Of a stretch of 64,000 nt of DNA, positions 34,869-47,665 are shown one piece after another. Below the pieces are notes generated by a model. It was not told where the DNA came from. It worked only from the letters and a program-made list of their open reading frames with translations, and searched no databases. Positions within the stretch are counted from its first letter, which is position 1. Every line of letters starts with the position of its first letter. The position numbers and the translations under genes are program-made. Source of the DNA: Gelatoporia subvermispora B (Eukaryota > Basidiomycota > Agaricomycetes > Polyporales > Gelatoporiaceae); the NCBI GenBank assembly GCA_000320605.2, contig KB445791.1, positions 2,599,057 through 2,663,056 on the forward strand, written 5' to 3'.

Positions 34869-35793
34869 TCAGAGCACGAGCCATGCGCCAGCGAACATAC
34901 CGCCCATTGCGACCGCCATGCTGGTCAGGAGAGGCGTCGAAATGGAGAGGGGCTGCATGCTCATGGCAGCATTCGTCCTAGAAAGTGCATATGAGTATAC
35001 GGGCCAGCTCAAGCGAGGGGCAACGGCACTCACGATGTCGCAGCGTTCGCACCACTGCTGGCAGCGCTTGAGGCAGACGAGCCTGCACCGGAGAGCGCAC
35101 TCCCGGCTGCGCCGGTAGCGACAGTGAACTGCGAGCCGGCAAAGGAGGTGAGGACACCCGCTCCACTGCTCGCAAGGGTGATCGCCTCTCCTCCCGCTGA
35201 GGTTACGACGGTGAAGACACTACCGCCGATCGCTACGACGGCGTCAGAAAGAAGATCAAGAATCGGGAGCGCTGGACTAACATGTTAGGTGGGTCGCGAC
35301 TACACCTCCGGCGGATGTGATGTCGCTAGCGACAGAGTTGGCTGGGGAGGAAGGTGGTCAGAGAAGGGCCCTCGTTGCGAGGCGGGATGTTGGACACTCA
35401 CCTCCGCTGGTTGCTGCAGAGAAGACGGAATCGGCTGTTGGCGAGATTGTTGAGCACTGATTGCACAGAAGAAGGGGAAAAGATCATACCGCCACTTGTC
35501 ACGTCGCTGAAAACGGAGGAAGCTGCAGAGAACCGACGTCAGTGCTGTAGCTTGGCAGATGAGGGGCACAAGGCGTACCTCCACTGCCAGCAACAGAGAA
35601 GGCGGAAGCGGCATCGGAGGTAATAGAGTTTATGATGCTGTCGACTACATGGTCATTGGAATGTCAGAACGCGGCAGACTAAGAGGGTCGGGCACTCACT
35701 TTGGCGCTTCTCTTCCGTCGGAGAGGCATTCACAGCAGCTCCGAGGGCAAGGCAGAGAGCAGAGACAAAGGTAGCGGATTTTGCAAAGAACAT
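34869..35793 (-). CDS. Secreted Ser/Ala/Thr-rich GPI-anchored surface protein with exon-encoded repeats
   Basis: Seven exons (35793-35700, 35644-35579, 35522-35490, 35434-35402, 35341-35306, 35271-35034, 34977-34869) give 202 residues. The start MFFAKSATFVSALCLALGAA is a signal peptide; TEEKRQS offers a Kex2-type KR site. The middle is made of short units ASSVFSDVTSG, ADSVFSAATSGG and ANSVASDITSAGG, each on its own phase-1 exon of 33-36 nt. The rest is Gly/Ala/Ser-rich. The C-terminus ends in a hydrophobic stretch (MAVAMGGMFAGAWLVL) preceded by small residues, as for GPI attachment. The intron 35272-35305 would be only 34 nt. No enzyme motif is seen; a wall or surface role is inference. Confidence 0.8.
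35306..35522 (-). repeat. Three tandem repeat-coding exons within the GPI-protein gene
   Basis: Exons 35522-35490, 35434-35402 and 35341-35306 are 33, 33 and 36 nt, all enter and leave in phase 1, and encode variants of Ala-x-Ser-Val-x-Ser-x-x-Thr-Ser-x-Gly. The separating introns are 55 and 60 nt. The arrangement suggests exon duplication; any one unit can be dropped without shifting the frame. Confidence 0.75.
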
Positions 35794-35844
35794 GGTGGGA
35801 TGGGGATGAAAGGTTGATGATAGTACACGAGGAGCGAGTGCAGG

Positions 35845-35851
35845 TTATATA
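35845..35851 (-). promoter_or_regulatory. TATA box of the GPI-protein gene
   Basis: TATATAA on the minus strand, about 52 bases before the start codon at 35793, within the 354-base region shared with the divergent RPE gene. A CACGTG box lies at 36003-36008. A close TATA suits strong or regulated expression, which is inference. Confidence 0.5.
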
Positions 35852-36147
35852 GACATTTGGATGGTGACAAACCGGTCGGAAGCAGGCAGTGCGTAGTGGA
35901 TAGTAGGCACCGCCATAGGCCGGGCCCGGCACAACTGCAGGCTCCACAGACTGGCTCAGAATTGGACCCCGTCACCGAGCGAACAGTTGGCGGGCGTTGC
36001 ATCACGTGCCAGTGCGTCATCGCATCGCATCTGCATCGCCGATCTCGTTGCCCAATCCGGGTCCGGCGCTTCCTAGCCAAAGCTCACACTGCGAGCACTC
36101 GTCGACCGCACCCTTGGACCATAGCCTGCGACCGCCATCGCCCAGCC

Positions 36148-37225
36148 ATGCCCCGCGCTATCATCTCACCCTCTGTGCTTGCGTCTGACTTTGGCCAGCT
36201 CACCGCAGAATGCAAACGCATGATCAAGGGCGGCGCTGAATGGCTGCACATGGGCAAGTCCTCCGACGCTGCGCTTCCCCGCCCTCCCCGCCGCTAATCC
36301 GCAGCCCGCACCGCAGATGTCATGGACGGGTGAACCCCTCCCCACCGCCCAAATGAATCTGCACTGACCGTGCCCGCCCGCAGCCATTTCGTCCCAAACA
36401 TCACCATGGGTCCGTCGCGCAGCCGTACCGCTCTTTGGAGCATCTGTCCTCACCGTGATCCGCAGGCGCACCCATCCTTGCATGTGTCTCCAAAGGCGTC
36501 CCCGGCATCTTCATGGACTGCCACATGATGGTCGCCCAGCCGGAGAAGGTTCGTTTCGTACATATACTGGCTGTGCGCCTTGCCTAATTCGCCCCAGTGG
36601 GTGGACGACATCGCAGACGCCGGCGGCTCGCTCTACTGCTTCCACATCGAGGCCGCCTGTACGTCCCTCGCCTCCGCGCTCGCAGTGCGACACCCCACTC
36701 ACACTGCATACCGACCCCAGCGGACCCCATCGCGCTCATCGACGCGATCCATGCACGCAAGATGAAGGCCGGCGTCGCCATCTCCCCCGACACGCCCTCC
36801 TCCGCCATCACGGACGAGATCGCGCACGCAGCAGACATGCTCCTCGTCATGACCGTTTACCCCGGTGCGCCCCTCTCTTCCCGCAGCACCCCTCCCCTCA
36901 CGCTCACACGCCGGGCCAGGCCGTGGCGGACAAAAGTTCCTCGACCGCTGCGTGCCCAAGGTCGCGGAGCTCCGCGCACGTTTCCCAGAGAAGGACATCG
37001 AGGTCGACGGCGGTGTCGGCCCGAAGACCATCGATGTGTGCGCCGAGGCAGGTGCGTGCCTTCAGTGCTTCTCCGGAGCTGCCCGCTCGATCTGACCCGT
37101 TCTCAGGGAGCAACGTGATCGTCGCCGGAACCGCCATCTTCAATGCACCCGAGCCCGAGAAGGTAATTGCGTTGCTCAAGGAGACCGTCGATACCGCACA
37201 GGCGAAGCGTGCGGCGCAATCGTGA
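36148..37225 (+). CDS. RPE1: Ribulose-phosphate 3-epimerase
   Basis: Eight exons (36148-36253, 36317-36329, 36384-36409, 36466-36548, 36598-36658, 36721-36864, 36920-37051, 37107-37225) give 227 residues. The TIM-barrel signatures are [33 protein letters not shown] with the metal-binding His and Asp, CHMMVAQPEKWV, MTVYPGRGGQKFL, EVDGGVGPKTID and GSNVIVAGTAIF. The motif DVMDG sits on a 13-nt exon. The first intron begins GCAAGT, a GC-AG intron; no GT donor would restore the frame. It interconverts ribulose 5-phosphate and xylulose 5-phosphate in the pentose phosphate pathway, in the cytosol. Confidence 0.96.
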
Positions 37226-37615
37226 GGGTCTTTATCATTGCGCACCTAGAAGAATTGATAGAACAGAAGAGCTACGCGGCATGTATCCATATGTACGTCC
37301 CGGCAATCGCAATGCATTTTGGGTATAACAGATGCGAATTACATCCATGCACACAACATTTTGGTTCTGACAACCCACGAGAAAAAGTGAGCAATGGGAT
37401 TACAGTAAATTTGGAAGGAAAATGAGATAGCGTGTGCTGTGCTGCGACGTGGCCCCGCCTTCGTGAAATCCGTGGATCCAAGCTGTCTAACTAGCTATAG
37501 AATGACTAGTAATAAATTCGTATCTACCTCCTCACCGCTTCATTCAATTACGTTCCACATCATGTCCGCGTCGTATCCAGCATCGCCAGCCCGGGGGTCG
37601 CAGCGCTACAGCTGC
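37226..37615. other. Convergent 3' flanks of RPE1 and the glycosyltransferase gene
   Basis: 390 bases with no supported gene; AT-richer than the neighbours, as expected for two 3' untranslated regions. Confidence 0.35.
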
Positions 37616-40117
37616 TCACCACTTGAGCCATTCGCCGTACAGATTGGGAATCTCGCCCCGGATGTACGACTCGAACGTCCGCTTCATGACCGACGACCAG
37701 TCGAGATCGCGCTTGTCTTCTGCAATCCAGTCCTCGCCGTGGTCGGCGGGCTCCGTAGACGTCGCCTCGACCGACGCGCGCGCAGCACGCTCTGCCGCGA
37801 TGAAGCGCGGCCCGAGGTCTGGCCAGTTGCGTTGCGGGTCAAATGGCTGCCACCTGTGTGCAGACGAAGGTATCAGCTTCGGCTTCGGTTCCACATGTCC
37901 AAAGATGCACGCACCAGAAGTTGTGGAAGTGGTATGAATATGCACCCTTGAAGAAGCCGTTGAAGCCGAGCGCATGTGGTGCCGCGCTGTTCTCCTTGGG
38001 CGTGTTGAAAAAGTCACCGAATCTGCGAGTGCCATGAGCATGGATGCACCCCACAGCAACCTCAGGTAGCACTTACTCGTTGAAGTACGGCTGTGGCGGC
38101 CGGTCGCGCTGGTAGTACTCCGTGTTCAGCCACGCAGAGTCAAACAGCGCGTCCGGCAGACGCAGAAGCAGGTTCTCCAAATACGCGTCCTTCGTGTACC
38201 GCGACACCGTCATCGGGTGGAAGTCCAGCCCATTCTTCAGCGCCGTGCGGAAGAGGAACGTGCCCAGCGCAGAGCCCTTGTTCAGACGGAGCACGGCCGT
38301 GTTGTACTTCTCCAGGCGCGACCACCGGTACGCGAACGCGCCCTTCCAGCCCCAGAGCTCCTCCCAGTCGCGCAAGAAGATCGTGTCCGCGTCGAGGTAG
38401 ATGCCGCCGTAGCGGTGGCACAGCACGAAGCGCGCAAGATCCGAGAGGATGACGGACAGTCGGTCGTAGGACGACGCCGACTTGGACCCGACGCGGTTAA
38501 CCTTGTCATCCTCGTCGGACTTGTTGGAGCCTGTGGGTCCCTGAGCCGCAGCTGCAGTTGCGTTCTCACCGTCTTCGCCCTCCTCGACCTCCGTGCTCTC
38601 CTCGATCTCGGCCTCCTCGGTCTCGGCCGCGAGCGGCTGCTGCTTCTGAGGCACCTTCTCGACGAAACCGCCCGAGTTGAAGAGGCTGTCGCTCATCGCG
38701 CGCCATTCCTCAGCAAGTTCCGGGGTACCGTCCAGCTGCTCGGTGGTATTCCAGAGTTTGAACTGAATGACATCCTTGAAGCGAGGGTGCAAGAAGGGTG
38801 CAGACCAGGGGTTAGTCTTAAGTGCTTCGTACATATCCCGTACGGCACTCGGGTTGGGAACGGACGCAGCGGGGCCGGGGTTAATCCAGAGCCAAAACTG
38901 CGGCCGGCAGAGGTTAGGGTCGACCTCCTCGGGGTCAACATGCAGCTGAACATTCTGAGTGTAGAGGAAGGAGAGAAGCGCAAGATAGGGCTTGTCTGTG
39001 AACGGTCCGGCCCAGAACATGTGGAAAAGACGCGGGTGTTCCTCATCGCAAGGGCCGGGCTGCAGGTCTTTGTATGGGCGGTACTTGGGTGGCGGTGCTA
39101 GGTGAAGGTGAGGTTCCCATTCGACACCCCGCTTCTTAGTGAAGCCGATGTTAGGGTCCATGTCACCTTCAGTCTTCAGCGCGAAAGCTGGCTTGAGCAT
39201 TCCTTCGGTATCCGTGACGTTCTCCGCGACGCCGTCCTCCGTGTAGATGTATTTCCAGTCCTCCATCTTTCCCCTCCGATGATGAGCACCGTTATCTAGG
39301 CCTCCACCTATTCGGAGGACTTCCAGACAGTCGCGAACATACTACGCAGGGCCAGCTCAGCTCACGTGCACACAATATCGAAAAAATCCCTACCTGATTC
39401 GTAGAGAAATCACAATGATCCATTACGACGTCGAGGTCAGCAACGCTGCCCGGTGGGGGGCGCGGGGGGTATGCGACATTTGGTGGTTGGGCCTGGATGT
39501 CAGGGTACACACGCTTGGCACCCGTTCCTACCGTGTTCGACACAATGGGCGACCTGAACCGCGACGGAATCGTGGCAGCTTTTCTTGCTGGCAGTGCAGG
39601 GTTGGGTGGGGGAGTCGTGAAGCCTAGCTGCGTAGGGACTGCATGACCGTCAGGACGGGCCGTATATACTGCAACGTGGCGACGTACTCTTTCGACTACT
39701 TGGGTAGTGCCCCGCTGCAACCTCCCATTCCCATATTCGCTGGATGTCGTCTCGCCGGTAGACCAGCGTCGAGGGATCGCTCGCCGACAGGGTTGGCCAT
39801 GTTTTTTCTTGCGTCGCGAACCTCTTGTGTAATGCGAAGACTGTAAAGAAGGCCGCAAGAAGGCCCATGCACAGTAACAGCGGGCCTATTCGCCGTCCGA
39901 AGCGCGTGACACTGAACTGGTGCAGACGACTTGGATTAAGGGCCATTAATCGGAGACGGCGTGTTCTTACGCCAGGTATAGGTAGGGAGATGGGTATGAA
40001 CCAGGAAGAGTTATGGTGATGTCGGTGCCATTTCTCGCGGACGGCGGAGGAATGTGTTGGCAGGTCGTTGTAGCGGGGGCCCCCAGCGTGGCCGTTGCTG
40101 CGCTGAGGGAGGAACAT
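37616..40117 (-). CDS. Golgi-type glycosyltransferase with DXD motif (Gly_transf_sug family)
   Basis: Five exons (40117-39688, 39638-39394, 39341-38077, 38022-37915, 37853-37616) give 761 residues. A basic cytosolic start is followed by one membrane segment at residues 77-97 (IGPLLLCMGLLAAFFTVFAL), so the protein is type II. The catalytic region has RLFHMFWAGPF, LARFVLCHRYGGIYLDADTI with the DXD motif Asp-Ala-Asp near residues 542-544, and LGFNGFFKGAYSYHFHNFWW near the end. Between residues of about 464 and 505 lies an acidic, Ala-rich insertion. The DXD motif binds the divalent metal of the sugar nucleotide. Related proteins are alpha-mannosyl- and alpha-galactosyltransferases; the donor sugar is not claimed. 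Confidence 0.9.
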
Positions 40118-40426
40118 GGGGAGAGGGTTGGTGGTCGGGAAAGGAGGGGTGCCAGCGACGCGAGGTCGGGAGGGGACTAGGGGGACTATACGCTACGGAA
40201 TCGCGCTGGACAGTTCAAAGGACTCTACCGCGGCGCGATCAAACGCTGCCAACACCCTGTACAGCGTAAACAGTCCCGGCGTCTATCCTCAATCAGGCAA
40301 CTCTGCGGAGAAGCACCTCCGAAATTTTATTGCTGCGATTGTCCGGCTCATATCAATGCCTAAAAAACTACCTATAGCTCTAGTTCACGATGTTTTACAA
40401 TTCGTACACAGCATGCATTTGCTACT
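40118..40426. other. Intergenic, glycosyltransferase promoter and pyruvate kinase 3' flank
   Basis: 309 bases, no supported gene. The first part (40118-40180) is G-rich on the plus strand. Confidence 0.35.
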
Positions 40427-42737
<2,311 letters not shown>

Positions 42738-43400
42738 GGCGTCTAATAGGAAACAAGAGATTGGATTGGTGTTTTGTGTTGGTGCGTGAGGTTATAAGGA
42801 TGGTCGAGTTGGCCTGGGCGAGCGGAGCTAGAGGGCTCTAGAGGGGCAGAGAGTGGAGGATGGTCCGAGCGTCAGCGCTGATTTATAGTCGTTGGGGGGG
42901 GCGGCCCCAGTCAATACAGATCGGCGGTGCACACCTTTGAAAAATGAGCAACGTGCCTCGCGGAAGTGGGTGATGGACCGAAAGATGTGCAGAGGCTGCC
43001 TTGTGCAAATGGCCTTTATCAGGCTCACGTCTGCCCCTCGCGCATCGATCTCGGCGTCGCGGACGGCGCGCCGCGCGACGCGTTCATCTCTTCTGCCATT
43101 GGCAGCCACTCCATCCAAAGATCAGACCATCTCGCCACTCTCGGCAGATTGCACGACGGATCTTGGCCTCCCGACAAATCACTTATGCGACCATCCACAC
43201 ACAGAAAAGTCCAGAGCGACACATAGTAAATATCAACATATGTAGTAGATCACTGTTACACAGGCTGCACGAAAACATAGCGACTAACAAGCACAAAAAG
43301 AGAACGAATATTTTACCACTTCCGGCATCGAAGCGTCTCCCAACCAAGCGAGTATATGAGATACAAATAACCGAAACCTACACGTCCTGCCCAGGACCGA
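42738..43400. other. Pyruvate kinase promoter and CSL-gene 3' flank
   Basis: 663 bases. A plus-strand ORF set (42892-43245) is open through a GC-rich part but has no family signature. The minus-strand side carries the TATA box listed separately. Confidence 0.4.
42882..42887 (-). promoter_or_regulatory. TATA box of the pyruvate kinase gene
   Basis: TATAAA on the minus strand, preceded by a C-rich stretch, about 145 bases before the start codon. A weaker TTATAA lies at 42793-42798. The glycolytic gene is expected to be strongly expressed. Confidence 0.5.
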
Positions 43401-45850
43401 TCATATCACTCGTAGCGTCCACCCATATAGGCCGTCGTCAACTTGATTTGCGGCTTCTTGCGCGGCCGCCATCAAGCCGCCGTTCACAGCTGGAGGGGTT
43501 GTCGCCGCATTGCCCACGTTGCCAAGGTCAATGTTATGGAAGACATTCTCGCAAGCAATCGCTCGGCCAGAGTGGTAGCCGACGCCATCGAATGCCCTGA
43601 TGAATAGTAAAGGTAAACTTCGTCCAGCGATAGTTTCAGGCTTAATACGCTGAGAACCACTTGGAGTGCTCTCTCCATTGCCGTTCCGGGGGGAGGAAGA
43701 TTCGACATCACCACTTGCAACTGCGTCATCTTGGAGGGCTTTGAGAACATCCGCGACTGGAGGTAGATCAACGTGGACGATAGTATGCAGGTGTCCTGCA
43801 TGGCTGTATCGTTGAGGGTGGTGTCCCATGTCGGGAGAGTAATGAGGTCCGGAAGAAGCAATCAGTTCTCCTGCTGGACCATGCGTAGGACCACTAGAAC
43901 CATTGACAAAAGTGGCGATGTTTGTCATCGGACCTGGCGGCGTAGCCTGGTAGACACGGTGGCGCAGCGGCCCGATATTGCCCAAGTAGATGTCGAGAGG
44001 CACCTGCGCGCGAGTCTTCGGATCTTCGTAGAAGAAGTTGGAAGCGGTCAACTCCAGGGTATGAGATGGTGGTCGATACACCGGCGCAGTGAATAGTGTC
44101 GGGAAAGGGGTGATCGGCATGTCGGGGATGTTGTTGTTTTGGCCGAAGGCGTCAAAGAACGTGTACTGGAACTTCGCTACATGTGAAGGGAAAATGTCAC
44201 GACAAGATCGTCGTTAAGCATATAACAGTACGTACAAATTCCCACAATAGTCCAGCATAGGTAGTCATCTACCTCGTCGGTGATAACGCGCGTGCCATCC
44301 TTGACCTCCTCGCGGACTCGAGGCGCCTGGAACAGGAGTGGATGTGTCCCTGCCTGATTCGACAGCCCTGGTGCGGAAGGCACAACAACTCCAGGGGCGC
44401 CGGGCATAGGTCCAGCAGCAGACAGATAATGTCGGGAACCGTCCGAATTGACTCGCTGCAAGGCAATCTTTTGCATTTGGCTCACTGGACCGCCGTCATC
44501 TGATGCGATCCTGCCTTTGTCCACTTTACGGATCACAAGAGGCGCCGTCTGAGTACCAGAGACAGTATCCGCCAGAACAATTTCACTGCCATACGTCACA
44601 GGTTGTGGGCCGCCTAAATGAACGATTGCATCGTGAGCAATTCACTGAGTTATGTACCAGGGTCACGTGGTAACATACCAAGGTTGTGCGCGCCGTCACC
44701 ACCGGGTCTTACAACGTTTACATTGAACGCGGACCACGCGACGTTACTCGCGCACAGTTGACTACGCTCAACGGTCATGTATTTGGTGCGTACGGTTTGA
44801 GAATTGATGCGATTGAACAGAGATACAGGTCCACCCGCAAGGATGCAAGACGAGATGTTACGCGTCTTCGCTGTCTTCTTAGACGGCTTCGAAATGATGG
44901 TGACAGGGGCCGAATCGAACGACGCCCATACCCGCCCTGTGCTACTTGCATCACCGGCGTCGGCAGTTAATTGAGGTTCCGCGATATCCAAGCTCAACTG
45001 GAAGCTCTTGGTCTTCGCAGAGCCGTTAACATGAAGGAACTTGAAGCTTGCGGTGAGGCTATGGTCCAAAGGTGCCTTCTGCTCGCATGATCGCTCCCCT
45101 GCTTCCGACACGACGGCCATAGTAAGTTGCTGATGCTTCATATTCCAGACCGGACCTTCGATGTGAACGACAGGCGGAGGACAGAGGAACCGTTTCTCGC
45201 TTCCATAAGATTTCTGGGCAACGGCAGCATGCAAACACAAAACAGTGGTCATAGGCATGACGCGGGCTGGATCCTGAGAGACATGATCGCGGACGACGCG
45301 TCGGATTTTGTTGTGCGGATCTTCAGCCTCGGACGCGTCTAACTTGCGTTTATTTGGCCGCTGCAATACGTCAGATTGAGCAGGCGCGTAATATTCGCGT
45401 AACATACATGAGTATGAGGAGGGGGGAGCGCGTTTGCTCGATCGCGTTCGATGGGAGACGTGGTGGCGTTCCATGTGTGCTGCTGCCCATTGACGGGGCC
45501 GGGCGCTTCAGTCGAGGACGCCAGGATGGATTGAATTGTCGAAACGGCTTGCTGATCTGCGCCGGCGGGGCTGGTGGGATGTGAGGCGTGAGGAGAATGT
45601 GATGGGCCGGACTGGTGAGGGTGAAGCGGTGCGTGGGGGCTAGATATCTAGAACGCGTTCAGGTATGTGGCGAGATACGGGTGCAAAATGAAATTACATG
45701 CAAGGCTAAGGTGGATTGCTGCGGGGACGCCGATCGGGATAGTTGGGAAGGGTTGGGAGGGGCCTGAAGATGAGTTTGGCTCTCTGTTGCAGCAGCAGGA
45801 GCCATTGGGACGTGCAGGGGATGCGGAGCGAAAGGCATTATGGTTCTCAT
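43401..45850 (-). CDS. CSL-family transcription factor (CBF1/Su(H)/LAG-1)
   Basis: Five exons (45850-45698, 45647-45408, 45360-44679, 44613-44236, 44176-43401) give 742 residues. A Pro/Ser-rich N-terminus of about 140 residues precedes the Rel-like DNA-binding domain (RVMPMTTVLCLHAAVAQKSY, GSEKRFLCPPPVVHIEGPVW). The beta-trefoil domain follows (PVSLFNRINSQTVRTKYM, VTYGSEIVLADTVSGTQTAP, ISQ-like MQKIALQRVN, then DDYLCWTIVGISKFQYTFFD). The C-terminal Ig-like part holds LELTASNFFYEDPKTRAQVPLDIYLG in pieces. CSL proteins bind YGTGRGAA; fungi lack Notch, and S. pombe cbf11/cbf12 act in adhesion and cell cycle. The 5' exons were chosen by frame continuity. Its promoter holds exact TGTGGGAA sites. 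Confidence 0.93.
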
Positions 45851-46200
45851 CGCGGGCCTGAAGAGGCTACAGCGAGAGCTGTGGGAATTGTCTGGTGTGG
45901 GAGTGGGAAGAAAACCGTCTTTTACCCACGCGCGTCGGTTATATAGCCTCTCCCACAGCCCGTGGGCGACCCCGTGAACCAGAGGTTCCGGGGTCCCACG
46001 GCATCTCGGCCGTATTTTCCCACAGCAGTCACCGGGTACCGCTCCCACGCGCCAGAAGGAGGCCGCCAGTGGCCGCCACCTGCTCGACCTGAGCTGCTCA
46101 GGCCCACCAACTCTTCTTTCGATATTTCTCCCATCAATACAAACCCAAGATAGAGGAGACTGCGACGTCCAACCTGACGCACACGTTCCTCCTTCCCATT
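45851..46200 (-). promoter_or_regulatory. CSL-gene promoter with TATA box and CSL-type sites
   Basis: TATATAA on the minus strand at 45939-45945 lies about 90 bases before the start codon. Exact TGTGGGAA occurs at 45880-45887 (plus strand) and 46017-46024 (minus strand); AGTGGGAA at 45902-45909 and minus-strand TGTGGGAG near 45950-45957 are close variants. These match the CSL consensus. No gene is supported, although one minus-strand frame is open upstream. Confidence 0.55.
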
Positions 46201-47027
46201 TCAAAATCCACCAAGATAATCCACAACTCGTCGCACCCCCCGGATTATCGCTGTGTCCCATCCGTCCGACTCGGGCTCTTCGTTCTCGCCCTCTGTCTCT
46301 CCCGGTGCGAACAGCGCACTGAGAGGAACCGCGTCTACTTTCGATTTGTCGCCCGTGCGAGACACGCTCGAGTGTCGCAGGCGCCTTTGCTGCCAGGAGT
46401 CGTACAACGCGTCGTCGCTCATCACGTTCTCTTCAGAATATGGCGACAGCAGGCGACTATCCGAATAAGATCCGCCACTGTCATGCAAGGTCGCTAGCAC
46501 ACCATCTGGTTCAGCAAGGTCAACCCGCCCTGTCCCTGCAGACGGAAATAGTCAAACGCACCCAAGGATAGGACGCCCAGCTTATCTTCACGTTTGATAA
46601 GGTCTCGTGTTGCGCCTTCGTCCAGCTCTGTGCATGGTGTTCGAGGCCACTCGTCATCATTCTCCGTGCTGGGAGAACTCGGTCCCGCATGCTCGTAAGA
46701 CGTCGGATGCCTCTCGCTGCCGTGAAGCCAATCCCACGACTCGTCTTTGTTTCCGCCTGGGAACCCAACGTGCGAGGGAAAGAAGCCATCCAAGTTAAAC
46801 GGACTCTCGGGTCGCTCCGTACGCGGTGTATGCGGCGGAGACGATGCACGACTATCGAGCGGGCGAACACTTGCTAGTTCGATGCTACTGCCGGGCCGAG
46901 CGATTCTGCCCCTTGAGCCATGCGAGGAATAGCGAGGTATCGAACCGAGCGTCACTGGCGTTAGCCCGGCAGGAGAGTAGGGATCGCTGTGCACGTAGGA
47001 TGTCGATTTTGAGCGTGTAAGAGCCAT
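46201..47027 (-). CDS. Hypothetical protein, orphan, two exons
   Basis: Exons 47027-46592 and 46535-46201 give 256 residues. The 56-nt intron (donor GTGAAG, acceptor CTGCAG) joins TRDLIKR to TGRVDLAEPDG and removes a premature stop; the codon phases fit exactly. I do not recognise the family. The N-terminal half is Ser/Pro/Arg-rich (ASSPPHTPRTERPESPFNL), with SP/TP sites suited to proline-directed kinases. The C-terminal half is acidic then ends GVRRVVDYLGGF. No membrane segment or signal is seen, so a cytosolic or nuclear disordered regulator is the plain reading, with function unknown. Confidence 0.65.
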
Positions 47028-47665
47028 TGCCCCGACATGCTCCTAGAAGCGGCCTTATAAGTCGGGGAGGACATTGCTTGGGGGTGAGTGGAGAAAGTTG
47101 GGCCATACCAAGCCGAGGCAGGGCCTAGCAGATATGGGAAACGGAACCAAACGCTGTCTCGATCTCTCCAAGTCAAACTCTTGATCGGCCGAGCCCCAAC
47201 CGTCTGGGGAATGAATTGCCCCTCAACGCATCCAACGGCCGCTTCCAGACCATCCCTGACGTACCTGGTCAAACAACCTCGATCCCACCGGTCCATGCCC
47301 GAGTCTCGGATCACGAATCCTACGTAAATGAACGAAGTTTGCCATAACAGTCTCGTAACTTCGTATGTGATATGATATCGCAAAGACAATGAGTGCACCG
47401 ATGCTATGGAGGTATGAGTGACGACGGTATGTAAGATTACAAAATGTCAAAACTGTACGATACGAGTCCGTTGTCCAAGGTTCGATGTCCTTTGCAAACA
47501 AGATCAGCGCTCACATGCGCCCATAAGTACGATACCTCGCGTGGTGGTACACATTACAGCGAACAAGGTAGACTTGGGTCATGTCTCATCGAAAATGTCG
47601 TGGTCGAGCCGCTCCGGCGCCGTCTATCCCCGAGAGGCACTCGACGCATGGAAAGGCTCCTCGAG
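47028..47665. other. Intergenic, upstream of orphan gene and downstream of DUF4203 gene
   Basis: 638 bases without a supported gene. Minus-strand frames at 46961-47501 lack motifs. A tRNA-like TTCGATG loop near 47481 has no matching arms. Confidence 0.35.

Noticed and set aside
38217..39101. 294-residue plus-strand ORF opposite the glycosyltransferase
   Set aside because: It is the antisense of a conserved exon in a GC-rich gene and has no family signature of its own.
45659..46261. Longer minus-strand frame that would extend the CSL protein upstream of 45850
   Set aside because: It begins at no clear ATG in family context, is Trp/Cys/Gly-rich, and overlaps the TATA box and CSL sites; the shorter MRTIMPFAPHPL start fits the Pro/Ser-rich N-terminus.
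47470..47500. tRNA-like T-loop sequence (GGTTCGAT)
   Set aside because: No acceptor stem, anticodon arm or CCT-ended partner can be formed around it.
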